Positions 56,355-64,000 of a DNA stretch of 64,000 bases are shown one piece after another. The notes under the pieces were generated by a model. That model ran no database searches. It was not told the DNA's origin and saw only the letters and a program-made list of their open reading frames with translations. The translations under genes and the position numbers were made by a program. Source of the stretch: Mycobacterium sp. E2733 (GTDB lineage: Bacteria; Actinomycetota; Actinomycetes; Mycobacteriales; Mycobacteriaceae); contig NZ_LZJZ01000027.1 in assembly GCF_001667585.1 (NCBI RefSeq), positions 62,001 through 126,000 of the forward strand, written 5' to 3'. The first letter of the stretch is position 1; each line of letters opens with the position of its first letter.

Positions 56355-57715
56355 CCGCCGAACAGCAGGTACAAGCCGGTGAAGGTGTAGCCCACCATGA
56401 CCAGCATCATCGTCAGCTGGCCGGTGAGCTGGTGGCCGCTCGGCAGCAGCCGCAGGGCCTTGTCGTGAGCCGCGATCACCGCGAGGATGTGGCCGGTCAC
56501 CACGCACGCCACCTTGATCCCGGCCAGCACCGGGGGGTGGGTGGACAACACGTAGGCCACCTGTTGGTGTGCCAGCCCCAGCAAATTCCAGCCGCGGCCG
56601 AACGGGTCGGCCAGCGCGAACACGGCCTGTTGGCCGCGCTCGACGAGGTAGGTCAGGTAGTGGGCGAAGATGTAGCCGACCACGATCGGGATCAGGGAAT
56701 GCGCCATCTGCCCGGGCAGGGCGCGGCGCCGCTCGGAGTCCACGCCGCCCGTCGCGCGTGCGGCGAGCGAAAACGTAACGGCGACAACCGAAATGAAAAC
56801 GATCAGCCCGACCGTTCGCAGCAGCGACGACGCCGGCGTCGGCGCCAGTCCGATGCCGCGGGAGACGCGGTCGGCGAAGCCGCGCCACGTCGGGGACGAC
56901 GAGAAGCTGTCGAACGCCGTGGACCCGAGCAACACCGCGAGCAGCACGACCACCCCGGGCCGCACGGGCAGCGACGGCAAATGGTCGAGGGGATTGACGA
57001 CGACGATCTTCCCGCTGTCCGGGTTGCGGCGAAACGGGGACAGGCAGGACACCGCCATGCTGTAAACCCCGAACGGATCGGCCCGGGCCAGCCAGCGCTG
57101 GCCGCACAACCAGGCGCCCACCAGCATGACCACGGCATAGACGGCCAGCCACGCCCGCACCCACGGCAGCGACGCCGGGTTCGGGCTGGCCAGTTCCATC
57201 CAGACGAATGCGAACAGGCCCAGCGCGGCCGGCCGGTAGCCCCAGCCTTCGGGATAGGCCAGCCGGGGCCGGTGCAGGCGCTCCGGCGTCGCGCGTCGCA
57301 GCAACAGGTAGACCGTCCGCATCGGCGAAATGACCCGCCAAACCGGCCCGATCGCCAGCGACAGCGCCACCAACCCCACCCACAGCAGCACGTAGAACAC
57401 GCCGAGCAGGGCATTGGTCTCCGACCGGGGGCCCCACACCCCGGCCGCCACGGCCCACGCCGCGAAGATCAGCGCCAGCCCGGCGGCCGTCCACCGCGTT
57501 GCCCGCGCATCGACCACGGTGGTCAGCACCGAAGGCAGCGCCCGGCCGGGCTTGAGCGGATCGAACCGCGGCCGCCGCCAGGCGAACGCGACCAGCGCGA
57601 AGGTGAACGTCAGCGCCCACGCCGCACCGACCATCGCGTACATGTAGGGCACCGGAAGGTCGCCGGATCCGCCGAGCCCGTGCGCGAGCACCACGGTCGC
57701 GCCGCCGGCCCTCAC
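56351..57715 (-). CDS. Large polytopic membrane protein, last gene of the membrane/cupredoxin cassette
   Basis: A 454-residue protein with about ten hydrophobic helices and no recognised family. Conserved-looking polar stretches include RPRFDPLKPGRALP near 50, GPVWRVISPMRTVYLLLRR near 125, RADPFGVYSMAVSCLSPFRR near 213 and QMAHSLIPIVVGYIFAHYLT near 345, the last with two intramembrane histidines (AHS and AHY) and a following HQQ. GTG 57715 overlaps the lipoprotein stop (GTGA). It is probably the membrane partner of the 614-residue protein and the lipoprotein. Function unknown. Confidence 0.82.
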   Translation of the reverse strand: MRAGGATVVLAHGLGGSGDLPVPYMYAMVGAAWALTFTFALVAFAWRRPRFDPLKPGRALPSVLTTVVDARATRWTAAGLALIFAAWAVAAGVWGPRSETNALLGVFYVLLWVGLVALSLAIGPVWRVISPMRTVYLLLRRATPERLHRPRLAYPEGWGYRPAALGLFAFVWMELASPNPASLPWVRAWLAVYAVVMLVGAWLCGQRWLARADPFGVYSMAVSCLSPFRRNPDSGKIVVVNPLDHLPSLPVRPGVVVLLAVLLGSTAFDSFSSSPTWRGFADRVSRGIGLAPTPASSLLRTVGLIVFISVVAVTFSLAARATGGVDSERRRALPGQMAHSLIPIVVGYIFAHYLTYLVERGQQAVFALADPFGRGWNLLGLAHQQVAYVLSTHPPVLAGIKVACVVTGHILAVIAAHDKALRLLPSGHQLTGQLTMMLVMVGYTFTGLYLLFGG

Positions 57716-58080
57716 GGTTGGACTTGGATCGTCGCAATCGTGCGATCCAGGTGGTGCAACTCCACCTCGACGTTGCCGGGCACGTCGGCAGTGAACTGGA
57801 ACGTCTGGTCGGGCGCGGCCGCCACCGCGAACTTGTGGTCGGGCGTCGAGTGCACGTGTAACTCGTCGGCGGAGTCGCTGGTCACCTTCACCGTGATCTG
57901 CTGGTGCACCTTGGCTTGTAGGGCGGCGTTGGTGGGAGTCACCTGCCCCTTGGCGATGGTGACATCGATCGTCGGGCCGGCGCCGGCCGACTGCGGCTGG
58001 TTATGCGAGCCGCCGCAAGCGATCAACGCCCACGCCAGAGCCCCCACCCACGCCGCGGCCAGGGCGCTACGCATCCTCAT
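57712..58080 (-). CDS. Cupredoxin-like lipoprotein
   Basis: A 122-residue lipoprotein with lipobox LIAC (C22). The mature part looks like a small beta sandwich: TIDVTIAKGQVTPTNAALQ, then ITVKVTSDSADELHVHST, FQFTADVPGNVEVELHHL. This pattern matches cupredoxin-like domains, but the usual Cys ligand of type 1 copper is missing; H75, H77, H82, H109 and H110 are candidate metal ligands. Translationally coupled to the downstream membrane gene, three bases after the 614-residue gene. A copper or other metal role is inference. Confidence 0.82.
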   Translation of the reverse strand: MRMRSALAAAWVGALAWALIACGGSHNQPQSAGAGPTIDVTIAKGQVTPTNAALQAKVHQQITVKVTSDSADELHVHSTPDHKFAVAAAPDQTFQFTADVPGNVEVELHHLDRTIATIQVQP

Positions 58081-58083
58081 CGC

Positions 58084-59928
58084 TCACGCCGCCCTGGGCG
58101 TGCCGGGCACAGCGTGCTTTTCTTCCTCCGGCCGCTTCGGGAGGCTTTCGTGGTTGTTGATCCGGCCGGCGCCCCAGGTAAGGGCGGTGATCACCATCAG
58201 CGTCAGGAAGAGCACCACGATCCCACCGGCGGTGAACAGCCAGGCCGGCGCGCTCTGGTCGCGTTCACGCTGCAGGATGGTGACCTCCAGGACGAACGGC
58301 CGCGTACTGGAGGCCAGCGCGGGGACCTCGGGCGCGGGGATGGCGTCGTCCGCCGGCTCGTAGATCGGCACGGCCGTCATCGTGCGGCCGTCCTGCACGC
58401 GCAACAGGGTCTTCCAGTCGCCCCACACCGGGACCGGCTGGGTGGACCGGTAATGCCCCGGCCCGACCTTGGCGAGCGTGTCGATCATCAGGCCACGGTT
58501 GTTCTGCATCCGTCCCTGCCAGGACAGGATCGTCAGCCAGTCCGGATGGTCACTGACCATGGTGGTCGGTGAGATCATCACGTCGGCCGACACCATGCGC
58601 TGCCCGGGCGGGCTGGGCTGGTCCGTCAGCGTCACCGTGGCGGTGTTCTGCCGCGGCACGGTGATGTGCAACCCGTTGGCCACCGCGACGCCGATCACCA
58701 GCACCGTCAGCGCGACGACGGCGATGCCGAGCCGGCGACCCGGCAAGCGCCAGCCGGTGAGGACCAGGCCGAACAGCGCGCCGCACACCCCGGTCAGTGC
58801 CGCCACGGGCACCGCCATCGCCAGCGCCTCGCCCCACATGCTCGTCGGCCACGGGTAGTGGTACACCGCCCCGATCCACAGCGATTCCAGCCACAACCCC
58901 ACCGTGGCGACCGCGATGCCGGAGACGGCGCCGAAGGCCACGGGGCGCTTGATCAAGGGGGTCAGCGCCACCAGCTCGACGACGAGGGCGGGACCCAGGT
59001 ACAGCGGGAACCAGTTGATCGGGGCGCCCAGGATGGGGCCGACCAGCACCGCGACCGCGCCCCGCAGCGCGATGGCGAACACGGCCGCGATGATCGCGGC
59101 GCCGCGCCCCATCGTCAGGCGGGCGGCGACGGCCGCCAGCGCGGCCGCCGCGGCGATCAGCATCGGCTGAAACACCAGCCGGAACTGCGGCACACCGAAG
59201 TCGAACTCGATCTGGTAGACGGACAGGCCGATGAACAACCCGCCGAAAGACAGGTAACGCAGGAAGGTGATGAACGCCCCGTGGGTTACCTCTTCGGCGT
59301 CGTGCGCCTCGCCTTCACGCTCCAGCATCAGCACGGAGAAGAGCGAGAAACATGCCCCGCCGATCATCATCAAATGCGTTGGGCCCCAAAGCGTCACATC
59401 TTGGCCGAAGATCCGGTGCCAGATGTCGTCGAGCGGGAACCCGATCATCGCGTACATCCCGCAGCCCGCCATCAGGAGGCCGCCGACGGGGGCGTACCAG
59501 TTGCGCGTGATGCGCACCGCCGCGGGCCCCGGCTTGTCGAACGGCAGCACGACCGAGACCATGCCGGCGACGAAGATTCCGAACAGGCCGATGATGATGA
59601 AGTAGTGCGCGGGGTTGGCCAATGGGCCGGGGTCGCGTCCGTTGCCGATGTGCCAGCTCACGTCCCAGATGAACCCGAACAGGGCGCAGATGATGAATGT
59701 CGTGAAGATGAGGACTGGTAGCGCCACCCAATTGGGCCGGTGGAATTTTTCGCCCAGCTTGTCGGCGATCCGGGTCAACCACTGGATGCGGTGGGTGCGG
59801 TGGGCGTGGCCGACCCACAGCATGAGCGCGGCGATCACCACTGCGGCGACCGACAGCCCGATCACCTGGTTCAGACCGGCGCCGCGCGCCGGCGCCTCGG
59901 CAACGAATGTCAGTTCCGTCGAGTTCAT
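58084..59928 (-). CDS. 614-residue polytopic membrane protein with a duplicated D-x2-W-H motif
   Basis: About twelve membrane helices and a C-terminal extracytoplasmic domain of roughly 130 residues (about 430-560, with HITVPRQNTATVTLTDQ and GHYRSTQPVPVWGDWKTLL) before a last helix. Two stretches share D-x2-W-H-x3-G-[RQ]-D-x(5,6)-P-[AT]-H: D89, W92, H93, G97, R98, D99, P106, H108 and D167, W170, H171, G175, Q176, D177, P183, H185. Each ends a helix and starts the next, suggesting paired metal or proton sites. CGGAGG before ATG 59928 supports this start. No known family recognised. Confidence 0.85.
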   Translation of the reverse strand: MNSTELTFVAEAPARGAGLNQVIGLSVAAVVIAALMLWVGHAHRTHRIQWLTRIADKLGEKFHRPNWVALPVLIFTTFIICALFGFIWDVSWHIGNGRDPGPLANPAHYFIIIGLFGIFVAGMVSVVLPFDKPGPAAVRITRNWYAPVGGLLMAGCGMYAMIGFPLDDIWHRIFGQDVTLWGPTHLMMIGGACFSLFSVLMLEREGEAHDAEEVTHGAFITFLRYLSFGGLFIGLSVYQIEFDFGVPQFRLVFQPMLIAAAAALAAVAARLTMGRGAAIIAAVFAIALRGAVAVLVGPILGAPINWFPLYLGPALVVELVALTPLIKRPVAFGAVSGIAVATVGLWLESLWIGAVYHYPWPTSMWGEALAMAVPVAALTGVCGALFGLVLTGWRLPGRRLGIAVVALTVLVIGVAVANGLHITVPRQNTATVTLTDQPSPPGQRMVSADVMISPTTMVSDHPDWLTILSWQGRMQNNRGLMIDTLAKVGPGHYRSTQPVPVWGDWKTLLRVQDGRTMTAVPIYEPADDAIPAPEVPALASSTRPFVLEVTILQRERDQSAPAWLFTAGGIVVLFLTLMVITALTWGAGRINNHESLPKRPEEEKHAVPGTPRAA

Positions 59929-60010
59929 CGTCAAAACCTCCGAACACAGCTGGGCACGAGCTGTGATCCAGCTCGCAGGAAGCGGAATGCCCAAATCGGC
60001 GGCCGGTCAA

Positions 60011-60181
60011 TCACCGTTGTTCGTCGGTCCGGCTGCCGGCGTCCTCGGGCTCGCCGGGTGAACGGCGGTCTTTCAGCGCGACGTACAAGATCACGCCGAC
60101 GACCACGATCGCCGGGAGGAACGCCGGGATCGCCAGCAGGATCATGTGGTGGGCCACGTACGTGACGTGCGGATCGGTCAT
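60011..60181 (-). CDS. 56-residue single-pass membrane protein, first gene of the cassette
   Basis: ATG 60181 to TGA 60011-60013. The product begins MTDPHVTYVAHHMILLAIPA, has one membrane helix at about 13-36 rich in Ile/Val, and ends in a charged tail (ALKDRRSPGEPEDAGSRTDE). Histidines H5, H11 and H12 lie just before the helix. It lies 82 bp upstream of the 614-residue gene on the same strand. Minus-strand TAGGGT about 40 bp upstream is a possible -10. Small accessory subunits of this form are common in membrane enzymes. Confidence 0.7.
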   Translation of the reverse strand: MTDPHVTYVAHHMILLAIPAFLPAIVVVGVILYVALKDRRSPGEPEDAGSRTDEQR

Positions 60182-60314
60182 GGTGGTGAGATACCCCGGC
60201 GGACGGCATGTACTGCGGCCGTTACCCTACTTTGAACACTTTTATCCAGGCCACCACGACACGTGGGGCAGGGCGGCCGCGTGCGCGGCGCCCGTTTGAT
60301 GCAGGGGAGTACGG
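60182..60314. promoter_or_regulatory. Divergent control region between the membrane cassette and bioB
   Basis: 133 bp. It holds TAGGGT on the minus strand (complement of 60223-60228) as a -10 for the cassette, and TGAAC at 60233-60237, half of the palindrome bound by the biotin repressor BioQ in M. smegmatis; the other half is not convincing. AGGGGAG before GTG 60315 is the bioB ribosome binding site. Confidence 0.35.
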
Positions 60315-61349
60315 GTGACTCAAGCGGCGACTCGACCGGCCACCGGCGCCAACGACGCAGACATCTCGGCGGTTGCCCGCGAACAGGTGCTCGAGCGCGG
60401 CGAGGGACTGAGCCGGGACCAGGTGCTGCGGGTGCTGCAGCTGCCCGACGACCGGCTCGACGACCTACTGGCGCTGGCTCACGAGGTGCGGATGCGCTGG
60501 TGCGGGCCCGAGGTCGAGGTCGAGGGCATCATCAGCCTGAAGACCGGCGGCTGTCCGGAGGATTGTCATTTCTGCTCGCAGTCCGGGTTGTTCGCCTCGC
60601 CGGTGCGCAGCGCCCGGCTGGACATCCCCAGCCTGGTCGAGGCCGCCAAGCAGACCGCCAAGTCGGGTGCCACCGAGTTCTGCATCGTGGCCGCCGTCCG
60701 TGGGCCCGACGAGCGGTTGATGGCCCAGGTCGCGGCCGGCATCGAGGCGATCCGCAACGAAGTCGAGATCAACATCGCCTGCTCGCTGGGCATGCTGACC
60801 GCCGAGCAGGTCGAGCAGCTGTCGGCGATGGGGGTGCACCGCTACAACCACAACCTGGAGACCGCCCGCTCGTTCTTCACCAACGTGGTGACCACCCACA
60901 CCTGGGAAGAGCGCTGGCAGACCCTGTCGATGGTGCGCGACGCCGGCATGGAGGTGTGCTGCGGCGGCATCCTGGGCATGGGCGAGACGCTGGAGCAGCG
61001 CGCGGAGTTCGCCGCCGAACTGGCCGAGCTGGGGCCCGACGAGGTGCCGTTGAACTTCCTCAACCCGCGTCCCGGCACGCCGTTCGGCGACCTCGAGGTG
61101 CTGCCGGTGGCCGAGGCGCTGAAGTCGGTGGCCGCTTTCCGCCTGGCCTTGCCGCGCGCGATGCTGCGGTTCGCCGGCGGCCGCGAGATCACCCTGGGCG
61201 ACCTGGGCGCCAAGCAGGGCATCCTGGGCGGCATCAACGCCGTGATCGTCGGGAACTACCTGACCACGCTCGGCCGCCCGGCCGAAGCCGATCTGGAACT
61301 GCTCGACGACCTGCAGATGCCGATCAAGGCGCTCAACGCCACACTGTAG
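60315..61349 (+). CDS. bioB: Biotin synthase
   Basis: A 344-residue radical SAM enzyme inserting sulfur into dethiobiotin. The [4Fe-4S] motif is CPEDCHFC near residue 80; cysteines in [10 protein letters not shown] and NIACSLGM are ligands of the auxiliary [2Fe-2S] cluster with the R of LGRP-type later. [12 protein letters not shown] and GGILGMGET are family signatures. GTG 60315 follows AGGGGAG. M. tuberculosis Rv1589. It begins an operon with the two genes after it. Confidence 0.96.
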   Translation: MTQAATRPATGANDADISAVAREQVLERGEGLSRDQVLRVLQLPDDRLDDLLALAHEVRMRWCGPEVEVEGIISLKTGGCPEDCHFCSQSGLFASPVRSARLDIPSLVEAAKQTAKSGATEFCIVAAVRGPDERLMAQVAAGIEAIRNEVEINIACSLGMLTAEQVEQLSAMGVHRYNHNLETARSFFTNVVTTHTWEERWQTLSMVRDAGMEVCCGGILGMGETLEQRAEFAAELAELGPDEVPLNFLNPRPGTPFGDLEVLPVAEALKSVAAFRLALPRAMLRFAGGREITLGDLGAKQGILGGINAVIVGNYLTTLGRPAEADLELLDDLQMPIKALNATL

Positions 61350-61354
61350 GAAAC

Positions 61355-61591
61355 TTGGAGACTGTGGTTCGTGATCTGGGCGCTCCGGTCGGCGCCGGCG
61401 TCTACAACGTCTACACCGGGGAATTGGGGGGCACCGCAGTGCCGACGGCGGCGCAGTTAGGCCTCGAGCCGCCCCGGTTCTGTGCCGAATGCGGACGCCG
61501 GATGATCGTGCAGGTGCGCCCCGACGGCTGGCGGGCGCAATGCTCGCGACACGGTCAGGTCGACTCCGCCGACCTGGAGGACCAGCGGTGA
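61355..61591 (+). CDS. Small zinc-ribbon-like protein (Rv1590)
   Basis: A 78-residue protein starting at TTG 61355 after TAGGAAAC; GTG 61364 is the alternative. After [20 protein letters not shown] it has CAECGRRM and CSRHG, a C-x2-C...C-x2-H zinc-ribbon-like pattern. Rv1590 has the same length and position behind bioB. It starts six bases after bioB and overlaps the next gene by four. Function unknown; conservation of position suggests a link to BioB, perhaps in cluster or sulfur supply (inference). Confidence 0.85.
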   Translation: METVVRDLGAPVGAGVYNVYTGELGGTAVPTAAQLGLEPPRFCAECGRRMIVQVRPDGWRAQCSRHGQVDSADLEDQR

Positions 61592-62244
61592 CCGAGCCCG
61601 CGAACACGCCGTCGCCCGCCACCGCCCCACGCAAGCCGCGGGCGCGCGCCCTCGTCGTCGCCGCGCTGGGGCCGGTCGTGGCCGGTGTGTTGTTCGGCGG
61701 GCTGTGGGCGTGGATCGCGCCGCCGATCCACGCCGTGGTGGCGCTCACGCGGGCGGGTGAACGGGTCCACGACTACCTCGGCAACGAATCGGAGCACTTC
61801 TTCGACGCGCCGTGCCTGATGCTGGGCCTGTTGACCGTGCTGGCGGTGGTGGCGCCCGTGCTGGGGTGGCAGTGGCGCAAGCACCGCGGGCCGGGGATGG
61901 TCGCCGCGCTGTCCACCGGCCTGGTGACCGCGGCCGCCGCCGCGACGGCGACCGGTACCGCGCTCGTCCGGGTCTTCTACGGCGCGTTGAACTTCGATGC
62001 GGTGCCGCTGTCCAAGGCCCCATCGGTGGCGTACGTCATCCAGGCGCCCCCGGTGTTCTTCGCCCAGAACCCGCCGCAGGTCGCGCTGACCCTGCTGTGG
62101 CCCGCCGCTATCGCCGCGCTGGTCTATGCGGTGCTGGCGGCCGCCGACGCCCGCGACGACCTGGGCGCGCTTCCGCCGGGCGACCGGTCGTCCGGCGCGC
62201 TGCCGGTGGGAGCCGGGGGTGCCGCCGAAGCGCCCGTGTCATAG
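61588..62244 (+). CDS. DUF2567-type membrane protein (Rv1591)
   Basis: A 218-residue membrane protein with four helices ([77 protein letters not shown]) and a Pro-rich cytosolic N-terminus. GTG 61588 overlaps the zinc-ribbon gene stop (GTGA). Function unknown. It converges on the lipase gene with a 6-bp overlap. Confidence 0.88.
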   Translation: MTEPANTPSPATAPRKPRARALVVAALGPVVAGVLFGGLWAWIAPPIHAVVALTRAGERVHDYLGNESEHFFDAPCLMLGLLTVLAVVAPVLGWQWRKHRGPGMVAALSTGLVTAAAAATATGTALVRVFYGALNFDAVPLSKAPSVAYVIQAPPVFFAQNPPQVALTLLWPAAIAALVYAVLAAADARDDLGALPPGDRSSGALPVGAGGAAEAPVS

Positions 62245-63579
62245 CGGGCGGCGGTGAATGCTCCGGCCGAAGATGACCTTGGCCGCGATCTTGGTCAGCC
62301 GGGCCATCCCGACATAGGTCATCGGATGGAACATCGTCGGCCAGGTGGTCCGGATCAGGTGCTCGGTCAGCGGCCGGCGGTCGAACCGGTCGGTGAGCCA
62401 GCGCAGCGTCATCGGCGCCGACAGCGGATGTAGCAGCATGTGCTCGTTGAAGGCGTCCCGGTGATAGGTCACCCGCGCGCCGCCGGCCGAATAGGCGTCG
62501 GCGAGCACGTCGATGTCCTTCACGTCGATGAGGTAGTCGTGGACGGCCTGCACGATCAACACCGGCGGCGTCGGTACGGCCGCGCCCAGCTTGATGTTCT
62601 CGAAGACGTGCATCACCTCGGGCGTCGACAGGATGCTCTCGAGCGGCTCGTCGAGGTAGTCGCCCATGTTCTTGCCGGCCATCCGGACGACCGCCTCCAC
62701 GGTGGTCATCTTCTCGAGCGACTCGAGCAGGGCGCGGCCCTCCTCGTTGCTGTGCTCTTTGATCACCCTGTCCAGCTCCGGGTAGATGTGGGCGAGCGCG
62801 GCCACCACCAGCGCGGGCAGACCCGAAAGAAAACTGCCGTTGAGCCTGCGGAAGGTGTTGCCGAGATCCCCGACCGGTGAGCCGAGCACCGCCCCGACGA
62901 TGTCCAACTCGGGCGCGTATTCGGCGCACACTTCGGCCGCCCACGCACTGGCCAGCCCGCCACCGGAGTACCCCCACAGCCCGATCGGCGCCAACGAGGA
63001 CAGTCCCAGGCGTTCCGAACCCAGCGCGGCCCGGATGCCGTCCAAGACGCGATAGCCCGGCTCGTACGGCGCGCCCCACAGGCCCTGGAGCCCCTCGTGG
63101 TCCGGCACGGAGACGGCCCAGCCCTCGGCGACCGCGGCGGCGATCAGGAAGAGTTCGAACTGGCCGATCGACCCGAGCGCCTTCGCCCGGCGCCGCAGCG
63201 CGTAGGACGGGAAGCAACGGGACGACACGGCGTCGATCGCGCACTGGTAGGACAACAGCGGGCACGGGCGTTCCGGAGCGAGCTCGGCGGGGACGATCAC
63301 GGTGGTCGCCGCCGCCTCCGGCTCGCCGTTCATGTCCATCGTCCGGTAGAGCAACTGGACCGCCTTGACCGGCTGCGGGATCAAACCCAGGAACGCCAGT
63401 TCGACGTCGCAAGAACGCAGCACCGTCCCCGGCTCGGCGTGCTGGAAGCCCAATGGCGGCTGGTAGAACGGGTCGTCCGAGGGCAGCAGCGGGCGTACTT
63501 TGCGCTGCAGTTCCTCGTGCGGCGGCCGGGCGATCCACTCCGCGCCATGCGTGCCTGCCAGATTGCCGAGCTCAGCCAT
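62239..63579 (-). CDS. Lipase-family alpha/beta hydrolase (Rv1592c-like)
   Basis: A 446-residue protein of the secretory-lipase family: nucleophile elbow [12 protein letters not shown] (Ser near residue 201), cap region, and late [18 protein letters not shown] and [13 protein letters not shown] with the acid and histidine. M. tuberculosis Rv1592c is an antigenic, lipid-hydrolysing protein. No clear signal peptide at [15 protein letters not shown]. Start ATG 63579. Likely acts on acylglycerols or envelope lipids. Confidence 0.9.
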   Translation of the reverse strand: MAELGNLAGTHGAEWIARPPHEELQRKVRPLLPSDDPFYQPPLGFQHAEPGTVLRSCDVELAFLGLIPQPVKAVQLLYRTMDMNGEPEAAATTVIVPAELAPERPCPLLSYQCAIDAVSSRCFPSYALRRRAKALGSIGQFELFLIAAAVAEGWAVSVPDHEGLQGLWGAPYEPGYRVLDGIRAALGSERLGLSSLAPIGLWGYSGGGLASAWAAEVCAEYAPELDIVGAVLGSPVGDLGNTFRRLNGSFLSGLPALVVAALAHIYPELDRVIKEHSNEEGRALLESLEKMTTVEAVVRMAGKNMGDYLDEPLESILSTPEVMHVFENIKLGAAVPTPPVLIVQAVHDYLIDVKDIDVLADAYSAGGARVTYHRDAFNEHMLLHPLSAPMTLRWLTDRFDRRPLTEHLIRTTWPTMFHPMTYVGMARLTKIAAKVIFGRSIHRRPL

Positions 63580-63740
63580 TCAGGCTCCCTTCTAGGCCAT
63601 CCGGCATTGTCGCGCACGAACGGCAGGTAACCAAAACGTAATCGCCGCACTGTGAGCGACTTCTTGCCGGCACGTCAGAGTCGGACGCGCCACTAGCACC
63701 GATTTACCATCGCGTCACCCGAAAGACGCTTTCCCCGAGC

Positions 63741-64000
63741 CTAGCCGGGGGGCCGCAACGCGGCGAATTCATCGGTGACCCGCAGGCGGGAGTCGATGAA
63801 GTGGTAAAGGGCCGCCGGCCGCCCGCCGCTGCGGCCCGACTGGGCGATGGTGCCGGTCTGGCTGATCACGCCGCGCCGGACCAGCACCCGCTGCAGGTTC
63901 GTAGCGTCGACCTGGTAGCCCAGCGCGGCGCCGTAGATGTCGCGGAGCGTAGAGAGAGCGAATTCCTTTGGCGCCAAAGCAAACCCGAGGTTGGTGTACG
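63741..64000 (-). CDS. nrtR: NrtR-type Nudix regulator, 3' part only (Rv1593c-like)
   Basis: The frame is open to the window edge; about 86 C-terminal residues are visible (YTNLGFALAPKEFALSTLR, VDATNLQRVLVRRGVI, SGGRPAALYHF). This is the winged-helix region of NrtR proteins, which pair a Nudix-like ADP-ribose sensor with DNA binding and control NAD genes. In M. tuberculosis Rv1593c lies just before nadABC, which should follow outside this window. The final LRPPG precedes TAG 63741-63743. Confidence 0.82.
   Translation of the reverse strand, partial: YTNLGFALAPKEFALSTLRDIYGAALGYQVDATNLQRVLVRRGVISQTGTIAQSGRSGGRPAALYHFIDSRLRVTDEFAALRPPG

Noticed and set aside
60233..60237. BioQ operator upstream of bioB
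   Set aside because: Only the TGAAC half is present with no good opposite half; mentioned as low-confidence note only.
1..64000. tRNA or rRNA genes
   Set aside because: No tRNA-like cloverleaf with a GTTCGA-type T loop or rRNA sequence was recognised by eye; a tRNAscan run would settle this.

Overview
The window is GC-rich, uses GTG and TTG starts freely, has many 4-nt stop/start overlaps and leaderless-type promoters, and follows the gene order of Mycobacterium tuberculosis Rv1531 to Rv1593c almost gene by gene. It is a slow-growing, non-tuberculous Mycobacterium, most likely of the M. avium complex: the locus opens with the end of a large nonribosomal peptide synthetase (NRPS) whose last module ends in a reductase, as in glycopeptidolipid synthesis, and the M. 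tuberculosis frdABCD-mmpL6 block, glbN and the phiRv1 prophage are missing. Names and Rv numbers come from remembered family and synteny knowledge, not from a search.

Layout. 1-7.7 kb: NRPS end, an AhpD/CMD-fold protein and a nitronate monooxygenase. 7.8-12.1 kb: an RNA-regulated stretch, with an M-box (Mg2+) riboswitch before a small gene and a T-box with an AUC specifier before ileS. 12.2-17.5 kb: a proline-rich membrane protein, a membrane protein, dinX, ansA, lspA and a pseudouridine synthase. 17.5-25.4 kb: methyltransferase, lprI, two short-chain dehydrogenases, a START-like protein and dnaE1. 25.5-27.8 kb: a MerR regulator with a C-terminal Cys cluster, divergent from a flavin/lactamase-fold pair. 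27.9-31.6 kb: fadD11-plsB1. 31.7-37.4 kb is an accessory block: HNH/13E12 protein, GNAT, DUF6065-like protein, SDR, LLM oxidoreductase, an F420:NADP reductase-like protein and a MarR regulator with two operator-like sites. 37.4-42.3 kb: Ddn-like protein, ilvA, PAP2 phosphatase, and a PPOX/MocR pair. 42.1-48.6 kb: treX-treY-treZ on the minus strand with a tiny gene after them. 48.6-52.5 kb: envelope genes (acyltransferase, RipD-like non-catalytic NlpC/P60, membrane protein). 52.6-62.2 kb: bioA, bioF, bioD, a 2H phosphoesterase and bioB, with a four-gene minus-strand membrane/cupredoxin-like cassette between the phosphoesterase and bioB, where M. tuberculosis carries REP13E12 and phiRv1. 62.2-64 kb: a lipase-like hydrolase and the 3' part of an NrtR-type regulator.

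The most original item is that cassette (56351-60181): a 56-residue membrane peptide, a 614-residue polytopic protein carrying the same D-x2-W-H-x3-G-[RQ]-D-x(5,6)-P-[AT]-H motif twice, a His-rich cupredoxin-like lipoprotein and a 454-residue polytopic protein, apparently one operon. Also notable are a roughly 50-bp repeat family present as tandem 54/55-bp copies at two sites and touching the stop codons of dnaE1 and bioA, a 26-codon ORF with a near-perfect ribosome binding site between the M-box and its gene, and a CxxCH motif in the proline-rich membrane protein.
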